A stretch of DNA of 64,000 nucleotides from Saccopteryx bilineata (GCF_036850765.1 NC_089492.1:170312296-170376295); one strand, 5' to 3'. Shown: positions 10,260-20,855, counted from the first letter of the stretch. Program-made: numbers and translations. The notes: generated by a model not told the origin, from the sequence alone.

Positions 10260-12803
10260 TCATCTAGAATCATGGTGTCTCACCAGTCGTTCAGGGATCC
10301 ACTGAGGAGCTTCAGCAGACCTAGGAAAAACACACACATATCCTCGGCCCCATAAGAGAACAGGGTCTGGCCCTTGCCAGATTCCTGTGAGTGGGTCCCT
10401 CCATCGCACTTCAGGGAAGGCTTTCCTTGCAGGGTTCCAGAGTCTCTCTGCTGCTGAATGACCCTGAACATCAGTATTCAAAAAATTTAAAGTGAAAAGA
10501 GCATGACAAAGGAGATTTGCAGGAGTTTGAGAGTATAATTCCCCTTTTTTAATTTTTTCCAATTGGTTTTTAAGTGTTTGATGTGCACGCTCTACAATGC
10601 CTTGACCCTGGGGATTGTAAGGAATTCCCGTCATTAGGTCAAGTCCAAAAGTCTGACAAAATGTAGTAAATGCTTTTCCTACATATGCAGGAGTGTTGTC
10701 AGTTTTAATCAGTTTAGGAAGTCCAATAATAGAAAATGCATACAAGCAATGAGCTATAACATGTTTAGCAGCCTCTCCTGTTCTGGCAGAGGCTACTATA
10801 AATCCAGAATAAATATCTACTGTAACGTGGACAAAGGATTGTTTGCCAAATGAAGGTATATGAGTAACATCCATTTGCCAGAGTTGTCCCGGTAGGAGTC
10901 CTCGAGGGTTAATTCCAAATGAAGGGACAGATTGTAATATAGGGCACCTTGGACAAGATTTAACAATCTGCCGTGCTGCTTCCCGAGAAAGTTGAAACTG
11001 TTTACGCAGGGCTGCAGCGTTCTGGTGATGGATAGTATGAGACTGAATTGCTTGATCTGTCATGGTTGCTCCAATACTTTTCTTTTGGGTAGCTTGATCA
11101 ACAAGGGCATTCCCTTGCGCTAAAGCTCCAGGGAGCATGAAGTGAGCTCGAATATGTCCTATAAAACACGGAGCTGTATGTTGACGTACAAGTCTTTGAA
11201 GAAGGAGGAACTGCTGAAATAGTTCCTCATCAGCAGTTGTCCCTAAGATAGCAGTCTCTATAGTGGAAACAACCATAAGTAAATATCTGCTGTCTGTATA
11301 TAAATTAAAGGAGGAGTATGGCAAATGCTGAAAAGCCATGATAATGGTATGTAATTCTACTCTTTGGGCTGATTTTAAGGTGACTGTTTCAGTATAAAGC
11401 TGTCCATTGATTATTAAGCCTGCTATTCCTGAGCTGGATCCATCAGTAAAGATTGTAGGTGCTTCAGGAATGGGCTCATTAACAATTGTCTTAGGAAATA
11501 TAAAGGTAGTAATTAATGAAAATTGAACTATTTTATCAGCTGGGTAGTGAGAATCAATTTGGCTTGTAAAATTTGCAAAAGCAATTTGCCATTTTGTGGA
11601 AGTTTCCCAGAGCCATTGTTGTTGATCCTTTGAAAAAGGAACAACAACAGTCTGTGGCTCAAAACCTATAAGCTGCAAGAGTCGCCTACGCCCCTTGATA
11701 ATCAAGGAGGCAACAAGATCAAAATATGGAGATAAAACTTTCTTAGGAGTAACAGCTAAATGGATCCATTCAATAGGACCTGAAGCTTGCCACAATAGTC
11801 CTGTTGGAGTGTAACTTGAGGGACATATTAGCAAGGCAATTGATTCCTCAGGATTTACGCATTTTAGTTGTGCTTGCTGCAAGGCCTTTTCTACAAGCTT
11901 TAAAGCTTGCTGTCCTGCAGCTGTAAGTAGCCGAGGAGAAGCTGGTTCAGCTGAGCCTCTAAGAATATCAAAAAGTGGCTTCAGTTCTCCAGTAGTTAAT
12001 TTCAAGGAAGGTCTAAGCCAATTAATGTCTCCTAACAGTTTCTGGAAATCTTTTAAAGTTTGCAAATGATCTGTCCTGATTTCTATTTTCTGTGGGCGAA
12101 TTTGTTGTCCCTCAATAATTTGTCCTAAATAAGAAAAAGGTAAAGATTGCTGTACCTTTTCAGGAGCTATATAAAGTCCTGATTTTTTCAGAGAATATTC
12201 TAGTTGTTGCAAAATGGTCAACACAGTGTCTTTATCTGGATGAGCAATAAGAATATCATCCATATAATGAATTATGTATGCCTTAGGGTGTTGCCTTCGT
12301 ACTGGAGAGATGGCTTGAGCAACATATTTTTGGCACAAGGTAGGACTATTAGCCATACCTTGAGGCAAAACTCTCCACTGGTATCGCTCCATGGGAGCCT
12401 GAAAATTAAGTGAAGGAACACTGAATGCAAAACGCTTGCAATCATGAGGGCTTAAAGGAATAGTAAAAAAGCAATCCTTCAAATCAACAACTACAAGGTG
12501 ATAGTTCCATGGAATGGCAGTAGGAGAAGGAAGTCCTAGCTGGAGAGGACCCATAATTTCCATAGTCTTATTTATTGCTCTCATATCTTATAATAGCCTC
12601 CAGTTTCCTGATTTCTTTTTAATGACAAATATAGGCATATTCCATGGTTCAATGTGCCCAAGCTGTAGCTGTTCCTGTACCAATTGAGCAGCTGCCCTAA
12701 GTTTCTCCTGAGAAAGGGGCCATTGGTCTACCCATACAGGATTATCTGATTTCCAAGTAATTGGGTCTGCACAGTGCATTATTGGGGTAGCAGGAGCTAC
12801 CAA
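10260..12803 (-). pseudogene. pol: pol: reverse transcriptase, RNase H, integrase (one internal stop)
   Basis: Encodes the replication enzymes that copy genomic RNA into DNA and integrate it. A 774-codon frame (12584-10260) joins in frame, across a TAA at 12588-12590, to the RT N-terminus (12803-12591). Numbering from residue 1 of the 774-codon frame: RT aspartate in VVDLKD, YMDD at 107-110; RNase H acidic set D381 (TDGSS), E410, D431 (TDSRY), D495; integrase His pair near 516-520 with C544/C547 (CPRC), then D572, D629 and E665, a perfect D,D-35-E; C-terminal GPDPVLLWGRGYV typical of betaretroviruses. The TAA falls between the WRLL and RAIN blocks of the RT fingers. The catalytic residues all survive, which suggests recent loss of function. 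Pol would be expressed by frameshifting from pro. Confidence 0.93.
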
Positions 12804-13741
12804 GGCCCCTATGCAAAACTTTGATATCCTAATCCATGCCTTCTGGTATTGGGTGCCACTTCTATGGGGGTGAGAATTCCTCGCTGTTCTTTCCCTAGAC
12901 CCTTAGTGGGCAAAAATCCCTGATCAAGCATTTGAGTGCTAACTAAACTATTAGGACTGACAAGCAATGCCCCCATATTTTTCTAAACATCTCTACCTCA
13001 CAAATTAACTGGCAATCCAGGGAGCACATAAGGCTGAAAAAATCCAGAATGACCTTCTTTATCTTCCCATTGTAAAAAACTAGAACTTTGTTGAGGGGAT
13101 TTACTCTGCCCTATACCTTGTAATTCTGTGGCTGCTGCATGAGTGGGCCAGGAAGGAGGCCAATGTAGCTTTGCAATAACAGATACATCAGCCCCAGTAT
13201 CTAAAAGCCCTTTAAATTTATGCCCTTGTATTGTTAGTTTCATTTCAGGGCGTTTCTGACCTATTTTTTGAATCCAATAGGCAGTATCAGTGGAACCAAA
13301 TCTTTGATTCTCTCGGGGTCCCTTTAGCGGGGTTTGGCCTTGTCTTAAAAGAGGTAAAAGGATTACTTGAGCAATTTTCATATCAGGGGAGATAGTGACT
13401 ATATTCCTCAAAGTGTGAGCCATTACTTTAATTTCCCCTGCATAATCAGAGTCTATCACTCCAGGAAGAACAAAGAATTCCCTCATAGTTAAACTACTTT
13501 TGCCTAACAAGATTCCTACTATGTTACTGGGAAGTGGCCCAAAAATTCCAGTGGGTATGGCTTGAGGTCCCATCTCTGGAGTCAATACAAATTGGGAGGT
13601 GGGACTGAGGTCCAGTCCAGTACTGCCTGTTGTTGCCCGGGATAGTTGGGCAATGTTTAGCCTGCTGGAATCTGAATTTGCTGAGGAAACACTGACATTG
13701 CCCCTATTGTTTGATGGGGCCGGGGAGGGCCCCATTGTCCG
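12804..13741 (-). pseudogene. pro: pro: dUTPase-protease, 3' part interrupted
   Basis: The open part (13735-12998, 245 codons from the first Met) holds an N-terminal dUTPase, which removes dUTP, and an aspartic protease that matures Gag and Gag-Pol. dUTPase motifs: STGLDL (38-43), GILLGKSS (74-81), GVIDSDYAGEI (92-102), IAQVILLP, and a weak motif 5 (FGSTD). The protease active site is LLDTGADVSVI (167-177). A TGA at 12998 stops the frame just before a GRD-type motif, and another stop follows about six codons on. The same frame then continues with a G-patch-like MLDQGFLP...GLGK segment, a betaretroviral hallmark, to about 12825. The pol frame is offset by one base there. No clear pro-pol slip heptamer was found. 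Confidence 0.88.
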
Positions 13742-15010
13742 TTTCCCTGCCCTGCGGTAGTATATTTAGGCCTCCTTATTCTTCCAATGTGTCCCTTGTC
13801 TACAAAGTGAACAGAGGTCTGGAGCCTTAAGGGCTGGCTGTCCTTGAGGGAGAGGCCGAGACCAATATCCGGGAAAAGCAGGGCAATTTTTAGCAAAATG
13901 CCCCGAACCCCCGCATTGAAAACAGTTTCCATGGGCAAAAGTACTTCCCTGACCTTCCTTCCTTTGCTTGTTCTGTCCTTTATCAAAGTTTTGTCCTCGA
14001 AATCTTGCCTTATTACCTGTGGTAAAGGCAAGACCTTGCATGTATGAAGGCCCAACATCGGCGCATATTCTAATATAATTCTCTATATCTCCCTTCTTGC
14101 GGTGAGGCCAAAGTGCAGCCTGACAAGCAGAATTAGCATTTTCATATGCTAGTTGTTTTATTAAAACCTTTTCCACATTTTTATCCCCTACTATTCTTTC
14201 AACTGCTTGAATTAGCCGTGAGACAAAGTCTTGAAATCGCTCGTCTGCACCCTGCCTAATTTTACCAAATTCTTCTGGTTTGGTCCCTGGAATAGGCAGG
14301 CATTTCCATGCCTGTGTGGCTAGTTGATTAATTATATCATAAATAGCTGGTTGATACTCTAATTGAGTTGCCGTATGGGCATACTGTCCTTCTCCAGTTA
14401 ACATATCTACAGTAACAGCAACCCCCTCTTGCTGATTTTTCTCATCCAGCTCTATAGCCTTTTCACGAAAGTCTGACTTCCACAACAAATAATCACCCGC
14501 AGAGAGACAAGCACGAGCAATCGCCTTCCAGTCATTTGGGGGAAGAGCCTTTGCACTAATGGTATCTAATAAACCAAGTGTAAAAGGAGCAGTAGGCCCA
14601 TACTGAGCACAAGCAAGTTTAAGCTCTTTCAGAGTTTTAAAAGGTACAGGTTCATGTTCTCGCACTAGTCTCCCTGTATCATCCTGTCTTTCCACAATAG
14701 GAAAACAGGCAAAGCCATCTATTGTTTCCCCTATATTTCGAGCCTGGTCTATAGATTGTTGGAGAGGAGATTTCCCAGATTTTGAGCTATAGACTATGGA
14801 ATCAGCCCAATAAGGGAACGGAGGAGCAGAGGGTTGAATGTAGGAAGGAGCTGAGGGCAGCAGAGGCCCCGCGGCTAAGGCAGCCATAGCCATGGATTTT
14901 TCATCCCCCCTGTCATCCTCAGACTTCAAATTATCCTCATATTCACATTCCTCTGTTTCCGGCTTACCCTGATACTCTTCAGACAACGATTTGTCTTCAT
15001 ATGGAAACAT
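13657..15010 (-). pseudogene. gag: gag: capsid and nucleocapsid, matrix region missing
   Basis: Structural polyprotein that assembles virus particles and binds genomic RNA. The main frame (15010-13766, 414 codons) has an acidic N-terminal stretch, two PSAP late-domain motifs (52-55 and 60-63), capsid with the major homology region IRQGADERFQDFVSRL (251-266), and zinc knuckles CFQCGGSGHFAKNC (363-376) and CSLCRQGTHWKN (400-411). The frame ends three codons later at TAA (13766-13768), in the same phase as pro. The expected gag C-terminal frame runs alongside and ends at 13657, so an indel has shifted phase between knuckle 2 and the slip site. The start lies only about 155 nt from the primer site, and no myristoylated matrix domain precedes it. 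Betaretroviral Gag is usually well over 500 residues. Confidence 0.9.
13741..13747 (-). promoter_or_regulatory. gag-pro -1 ribosomal frameshift heptamer GGGAAAC
   Basis: On the minus strand GGGAAAC is phased as G GGA AAC in the frame that gives a Gly/Gln/Pro-rich gag C-terminus (about 13830-13657). A -1 slip there enters the dUTPase-protease frame. GGGAAAC is a known slip site in betaretroviruses. A downstream pseudoknot was not worked out. Confidence 0.75.
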
Positions 15011-15165
15011 TTTTACAAAAAGGTCCCTTATTTTTTACCCTATCTGTCCCCATATTCTTTTACTCCCAACTACACTTTCCCCAAAAGCTTTCTTTACTCA
15101 CTGTGCGCACTTCACTTTGGGGAGTTCCGTCACCTTCCTTCAGTTTTAGTTTCCTCGTACTCAAG
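15011..15165 (-). other. provirus leader between primer site and gag
   Basis: A short leader (about 155 nt) where the packaging signal and splice donor normally lie. An ATGGGG occurs near 15050 on the minus strand in another frame and runs into a stop within about 20 codons, possibly a relic of a matrix start. A GGTGACGG sequence is present, but no confident splice donor. Confidence 0.5.
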
Positions 15166-15183
15166 TCGTCTGTTCGGGCGCCA
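15166..15183 (-). other. primer binding site, tRNA-Lys3 type
   Basis: Two bases after the 5' LTR end, the minus strand reads TGGCGCCCGAACAG. This matches the first 14 bases of the 18-base site complementary to the tRNA-Lys3 3' end; the last four diverge. Lys3 priming is used by MMTV and lentiviruses. It marks where minus-strand DNA synthesis began. Confidence 0.88.
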
Positions 15184-15185
15184 CT

Positions 15186-15614
15186 TGCCGCGGACCAGCG
15201 CGGCTCCAAATAACGGTGCGGAATTGAGGAAACACACTTGTCAAAACAAAACCGATGGGACCGGGAGGACTCTTCAAACTGCCTGGCAGTATCTGAGTGC
15301 CTCACAGCCCCAGTTCACTTTATTATGTGGACCTATGCAAATCAAGGACCCTGATACAAAGTTGCACATCAAAGGCTAAGACAGGAATTCTCCCAAGGCA
15401 AAAACAGGATACATTAGTGAAATTTACAAACATCTGAAACAAACAAAGAGTCAGAGGAAGGGCATGTATATTACTTCCTGCAACCCAAGGAAACAAGTGG
15501 AGTGGGTGCAAACACTCAGCATCAAAGCCAAATAAGGAGATGGAGGGGGGAGAACTTAGCCCCCTGCCAAACCTCGAATCTATAATGGATTTTTGCCATT
15601 AATTGTCCACAACA
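15186..15614 (-). repeat. 5' LTR of class II provirus
   Basis: A 429 bp LTR, minus strand, opening TGTTGTGGAC and ending GGTCCGCGGCA. It carries promoter and polyadenylation functions. AATAAA is at 15319-15324 (plus-strand TTTATT), and an octamer ATGCAAAT is at 15335-15342 on the plus strand. About 8 mismatches to the 3' LTR, several of them CpG changes, indicate a fairly young insertion. Confidence 0.92.
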
Positions 15615-15620
15615 GGCAAG
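15615..15620. other. provirus target-site duplication, right copy (GGCAAG)
   Basis: Identical to 7544-7549. The old L1 sequence resumes directly after it. Confidence 0.9.
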
Positions 15621-16430
15621 AAATAACAGGTGTTGAAGAGAATGTGGAGAAAAGTGAACTTTTGTGCTCTGTTAGTGAGAATGTAATTTAGTGCAGCCGC
15701 TAGAGAAAAGAGATGAAAGTTTGCCCCAAAATTAAAAATAATACTACCATATGATCCAGCCATCCCACTTTAAGGTGTATATCCATAGGAAATAAAAATA
15801 GGATCTTGAAGAGATATTTGCACTTTTATGTCCATTGCAGCTTTATTCAGAATAGCCAAGCTTTAGAAACAACTTAAGTGTCTATCAATAAATGAATGAA
15901 TAAAGAAGATACAGTATTTATGTATATATACATTGGAATATTATTCAGCCATGAGAAAGAAGGGCAATCTGCCATTTGCAACAAAATGGATGAATCTTGA
16001 GAGCATTATGCTAAGTGAAATAAGTTAGGCAGAAAAAGATAATTACTGTGTGATATCACTGATATGGGGAATCTAAAAAAAAATTGCACTCATGGAAATA
16101 GACTAGAATGATGATTTTCAAGGGTTGGGAGTTTTGACAGAGGAAATGGAAGATGTTGATAAAAGAGTATAAACTTCCATTTACAAGATGAATAAATTCT
16201 GAGTAGCAATGTACATTATAGTGATTATAGTTAATATACTGTATTAAATGCTTAAAAGTTGCTAAGAAGGTAAATCTCAAAATGTTTTAATAGAAAAAAA
16301 TAGTAATTAGGTGACATGATCTAGGTGTTAACTAACATTATGGTGGTAATTATTTTGCAATAAAGTAGATTCAATCAACATGTGTATACCTTAAACTTAA
16401 TGTTATACATCAAAGCTAGAAAAAAGATGG

Positions 16431-17519
16431 GATTGTTTTTTGTTTGGTAATATTGTATTTAGTATTTTCATAAATATTTAAAGTGTTATTTGTAATTTCT
16501 CTTTTGTATCACCTTTATAAGGCTTAGATATTAATGTTGTAATGGTTATGTAAATAGAATTTATAAGATCTTTTTGTATTGTATTCTATAAAAAATATGT
16601 AGCATTGAGTTTGATAGACTTGCTTATGAATCACTCTATGTCTGATGTTTCTATGGGAGAGTTTTAAAATAATTTTTTGTTTCAACTGCATATAGTATAT
16701 TTAAATCTTTCTATACTTAATGAGTTTCACTTTGGTAGTCTGTACTTTCCTAGAATATTACCCACTTTACTGAGTGTTGTTAATTTATTTGAATAGAAGT
16801 CTAGAAAGTAGTAGTTTATGATATTTAAAGTTTCTTTTGTTTCAATTCTTATTTCTCTTTTGTAATTTGCTAATTTGTATATTGTGTTTTTCTCTACTGT
16901 TTTTCTGATTAAAGTACATGGTGATTTTCTATTTTGCTAAATTAAAAAATTAATATTATATTTAGTATGTTATTATTCTTTAGTACTTTCTTTTCTGTCC
17001 TCATGTTTGTTGTTTCCTTCAATTTGATTAGTTTTGGTTTACTTTGTTGTTATTTTACCTTTTTAAATTGGAAAATTAATTCATTTATTGAAATCCTTTA
17101 TTTGTTTCAGAAATATTCCTTAGAAATTCTGTAATTTTAGTTTTCATTTACTGAGAGTTATTTAAAAGAAAAAGTCCAAGTGATAGGTGTTTTAGCATTT
17201 TTATTAATATTTTCTAATTATATTTAATTGTAGTTTAATTGTAGCCTTTTCATAATATTTATACTTTACAAACATAGGGGTGCTTTTTAAATGTAGTATA
17301 TGATAATTTGTATGAATGTTTTATGTACAGTTGAGATAAAATTGTATTCTGTGTTAGCAATATATAAAGTTTAGGTTTTCTATATCATTATTTATTTGTT
17401 TTTGTGTGTTTGATTTATCTTATACAGAGAATAATGTGATAAAGTCATCTGTTACTTATGTTTTTTTACATGTCCACTAATATGTCTTATAGCTTCTGTT
17501 TTACAGAATTGTTGACTTT
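16431..17519 (-). repeat. AT-rich decayed sequence, possibly antisense old L1
   Basis: About 1.1 kb of T-rich plus-strand sequence. Phrases such as 'ttgcttatgaatcactct' and 'ttttctgattaaagtacatgg' recall antisense old L1 ORF2, but there is no continuous match I can defend. It ends at the target site of the L1 at 17532. Similar sequence resumes at 25955 and perhaps 34750. Confidence 0.35.
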
Positions 17520-17531
17520 GAAAGGTGTTAA
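17520..17531. other. L1 target-site duplication, left copy
   Basis: GAAAGGTGTTAA, repeated exactly at 25943-25954, brackets the full-length plus-strand L1. Confidence 0.88.
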
Positions 17532-17533
17532 GG

Positions 17534-17552
17534 TGACGTCATGGAAATGGCG
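17534..17552 (+). promoter_or_regulatory. L1 5' end promoter motifs: CRE and YY1-like
   Basis: TGACGTCA (17534-17541), a perfect palindromic CRE/ATF site, starts two bases into the element. It is followed by AAATGGCG (17545-17552), a YY1-type core. Human L1 uses a YY1 site near its 5' end to set the transcription start. The pair recurs at the 5' end of the copy at 34738. Confidence 0.65.
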
Positions 17553-17879
17553 CTGTGAGGAGCGTGACCAAAAAATCTCCCCAAAATTTCAACAAGTTCA
17601 TCAACCAGAGACAGAAAAATCTATCCTTGGAGCATCCAAGAGTTCCACACCCTGAAAGCGAAGGTAGGGTTGAGCAAAAAATTGACTAAATATATAATCA
17701 ACCCTGAAGGAAATAAGTCGGACAAAGAAACTCTCTGCCTTCCTCACTAACCTGAGCAAAGGCTGCTTTCACTTGGAACTGAGAGTCGGGAGGAGCTAAG
17801 GGTGTGGAGGTAGCTAGGCTGTGGCACAGACATTTATTCAAGCCGAGGAAAGACTGTGCCTGTGGTGAGTCAGCCAATG

Positions 17880-18110
17880 CAAGCAACTGCCCATGCGCTG
17901 CTCCGCCTGCACGCCGCGAGCAACCACCCGAACCGTGCAGTGAGCAGCCCAACCTACCGCGCACTCCCGCGCATGCTGTGCCGAGAGCAGCCCAACCTCC
18001 CATGTGAGCTTGAGCAGCCCAACAGCACACGCACACTGAGAGCAACCACCTGCACGCGAGTAACCACCTGCGTCATGAGCAGCAGCTGCCAGCAGCGCAC
18101 GGGGAGTGTG
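17880..18110 (+). repeat. GC-rich degenerate tandem repeats in L1 5' UTR
   Basis: Imperfect repeats of 'gagcagcccaacc' / 'gagcaaccacc' spaced about 25-40 bases apart occur among CpG- and CpA-rich DNA. The corresponding part of the minus-strand copy (34200-34530) also shows imperfect repeats and is richer in CpG, so this copy looks methylation-decayed. Confidence 0.6.
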
Positions 18111-19029
18111 CCAAAGTGAACTTTTCTACACCCGGGCTTCTCTAGATGGGCGGGGCACCTCACCCAGCCATTCAAGCTAACAATCAAGCTTTGGGGGAGG
18201 GGCGCACGTGCAGCTTGCAGTTCATTCTGGAGAAATTCTATGGATCCAATCGCTGAAATTAGCTTAACCCACAGGCTGCTCACCTCCCAACTGACCTACG
18301 TGGGCTCTAATTGACAAGATCTCTCTCAATTCAGCTATCCAAGACAAGAGGCATGATATTTTTTAGTGCCTCTTGCTAAAGGGGTGGGGACAATTTCTGA
18401 TTGGCAGAGCTTTCATACTCAGGAATATATGCTTAAAAGAGAGACTTGGCTGTGGTAAGACCTTCTGTACTGCAGGCAGTGACTAGGGCATCTTCTTCCC
18501 AGCCAAAACAGGTTAAAAAGTGCAAAAAACCTGGGGACAGTGGTCCCATAGAGTGCTAGGTGTGCTGAACAGGCTGGAGGCACATAGAAAGTCACCTTGA
18601 GAGCAATTGGCTCCCAGACTCGCCTGATTACACTGGCAGCTCTGACTGCAAGAGCCTTACCCAGAGCCCTGCATTGAGTGGGGATAGAGTGAGGATTAGC
18701 CAGCTCTTTGAGCCTCTTACTCCCCAGGGAGAGGCAGCTGCAGCCTCATAGCTGGATCATCAGGCTGCTAATTCAGGAAGGAGAGACTAGGAGAGAGACT
18801 CCGGGAAAACGGACTCTCTCATTATTGGAGCCTGCAAACGCTAACAAGCCTTGACTACCAATGAGACTGAAGCCAAATATATGACATTGCCGTAGAGTCT
18901 CATCAACTGCAAATCCCTACCTAAGCATGCCACTGGGGCAGAGCCTGGGGAACAGAGTCACTGACCAGGAAGAGGGAGAAGAAAGAAAAGGGAAGAAGAA
19001 GTTAACCTCTCAAATTCAAGAAAAATCCA

Positions 19030-19760
19030 CAGATTTTATAATTTGTTCCACTATTTTTTTGTTTTTGTTTTTTTTTAACTTCATGCCTTTATTAGTATTA
19101 TTTTTATTCCTCCACCTTGGTTCTTTTATTCTCTGCCCATCTTACTCTTTCCTCTTCTTGAACTACACTACCCATAAGTATTTCATTTTATTTCTTTTCT
19201 TTTTCCTTATTCTCCATGAGGGTTACACTTCAAAACCTTAACTCTCTGTTTCTCTCTCTCTCTTTGTTTTTTTTTCTTTTTTCTTCCTTTCTTTTTCCAA
19301 TTTTTCTTGTTTCTCCCTTTCTATTAGTTTCTTCTTTTCTCCTTTTAATTTTTCTCTCATTCAATCATCAATCACGAACAAATTATTTAATTTGGGACTC
19401 AAGTTTTTTTGGGTTCCTTTATGGTATTTTGGGTGCTTTTCCCTTCGCTTTTTAACTCATTAGAATTCTTCCCAACCCAGGATCTCTATTCTATTCAGTC
19501 TTTGCTCCACTTAATACAATAGATTTTTTTTCAATTTTTTTGGTTTCTCTCTTATCCCTCTCATTATCCCTCTCTCTTATCCCTCTCATTATCTCTTAGT
19601 CAACCATCACTTACAAGCAAATCATTTTATAAATGACCCAAATTTTTTCCTTTTTTGCATTTTGTGGATCCCTACTTCCTTTTTTTCCCCTTGAACAGTT
19701 ACCCCATATTCAGGCCCTCCATTATAGGCAGTTTTTGTAACATTTAGCATAATATAATTC
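19030..19760 (+). other. long pyrimidine-rich tract upstream of L1 ORF1
   Basis: About 700 bases of T/C-rich sense-strand DNA with many TTTCTCTC and TTTTCTTT runs. Equivalent tracts precede ORF1 in the copies at 33350-32480 (minus strand) and 37830-38540. It lies inside the L1 5' UTR and has no coding capacity. Confidence 0.7.
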
Positions 19761-19967
19761 ACAGTTTTTCACGATATTTTCCTAAGGAGGAGGGAAGAGG
19801 AGGGGAAGAGAAGAAAGAAAAGGGGATGGAAATAATAAATTATTATTGGGTTTTATTTTGTTATTTTTTCCAATGTTTTTTAAAATTTTTTACTTTATAT
19901 TTTTTATTAATTATCATTAGTGCTATCAACAAGACCACCCTCAGATGCCATTAAGAAAAAGCAAATC

Positions 19968-20855
19968 AAATATCATGAATACAAAAAAAAGAGAAGTAAC
20001 ACAGATAGATATGGAAATATCTATGGAGAAAAATTTAATATACTGGATACCTTGGAGCTAAATGACAGAGAATTTAAAATGGAAATCCTAAAAATACTCA
20101 GAGATATACAAAAAAACACAGAAAGGCAATTTAGGGAGTTCAGAAAACAACTCAATGAACACAAAAAATATATTACCAAGGAAATTGAAACTATAAAAAA
20201 GAATCAAACAGAGATCAAAAACTCAATTCATGAACTGAAAAACGAGGTAACAAGCTTAGCTAATACAATAGGCAGGTAGAAATTAGGATTAGTGACATAG
20301 AAGACAAGCAACTTGAGGCACAACAGAGAGAAGAAGAGAGAGACTCAAAAATTAAAGAAAAAAAATGAGAAAGACCTTCAGGAATTGTCTGACTCCATCA
20401 AAATGAAAAACATAAGAATAATAGGTATATCAGAGGGAGAAGAGAGAAAAAATGGAATGGAGAATACATTCAAACAAATAATAGATGAGAACTTCCCAAG
20501 CCTGTGGAAAGAACTAAAGCCTCAAATTCAAGAAGCAAACAGAACACCGAGTTTTCTTAACCACAACAAACCTACTCCAAGGCACATCATAATGGAAATA
20601 GCTCAAACCAACAACAAAGAAAAAATTTTTAAGGCAGCCAGGGAAAAGAAGAATACAACATATAAAGGAAGGACTATTAGATTATCATCAGATTTTTCAG
20701 CAGAATCTTTACAAGCTAGAAGAGAGTGGACCCCAATATTTAAAGCCCTGAAAGAGAGGAACTTTCAGCCAAGAATACTATACCTATCAAAGTTATCCTT
20801 CAAGTAAAAAAGAGAAATAAAAACATTCACAAATACAGAAAGTATGAGGGAATTT
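19968..20855 (+). pseudogene. L1 ORF1 (RNA-binding protein), broken
   Basis: Encodes the L1 ORF1 chaperone that coats L1 RNA as a trimer. The N-terminal part (about 19968-20279) gives a charged, heptad-like coiled-coil region with ELNDREFK and HELKNEVTSL. After a stop at 20277, the second part (20313-20807) gives the RRM/C-terminal region with IRIIGISEGEE, PRHIIME and RLSSDFSAESLQARREW. At least one frame change and two stops separate the parts. ORF1 here is about 290-300 codons. Confidence 0.8.

Larger units (their letters stand above)
7550..15614 (-). mobile_element. betaretrovirus-like (class II) endogenous provirus, defective
   Basis: An 8065 bp provirus on the minus strand, bounded by two 429 bp LTRs and a 6 bp duplication. 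In provirus order it holds: 5' LTR (15614-15186), primer site, gag, dUTPase-protease, pol with RT, RNase H and integrase, a 2.3 kb 3' region without a complete env, polypurine tract and 3' LTR. Class II assignment rests on dUTPase fused to protease, two zinc knuckles, a Lys3-type primer site, a GGGAAAC gag-pro slip site and the integrase C-terminal GPDPVLLW block. Breaks seen: missing matrix region, a frame change late in gag, stops at the protease end, and an in-frame stop in RT. It interrupts an old L1. The class I-like sequence near 8560-9240 is not expected in such an element. Confidence 0.93.
4330..16430 (+). mobile_element. old 5'-truncated L1 (interrupted by MITE, SINE and provirus)
   Basis: L1 ORF2 landmarks appear in order on the plus strand: 'aaggaactagaaaaataag' (4361), 'caagtaggatttattccagg' (5402), 'atggcatttttcacagaac' (6690), 'aaggtgctcaacatcacta' (7462). 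They resume after the provirus with 'gaatgtggagaaaagtgaac' (15639), 'tatgatccagccatcccac' (15750), 'ttattcagaatagccaag' (15842) and 'atattattcagccatgag' (15937). A 3' UTR-like tail ends near 16430. The frame is destroyed throughout. The element is the landing site of three later insertions: a hAT MITE (4530), a SINE (5588) and a class II provirus (7550). Confidence 0.75.

Noticed and set aside
12820..12850. Possible pro-pol frameshift heptamer near the end of the protease frame
   Set aside because: A T-rich AAGTTTT word is present, but it is not phased as X XXY YYZ in the pro frame. No support.
17698..18283. Several overlapping frames of 60-115 codons on both strands
   Set aside because: They lie in the GC-rich L1 5' UTR, where stops are rare by composition. 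They are not shared as frames with the other L1 copies.
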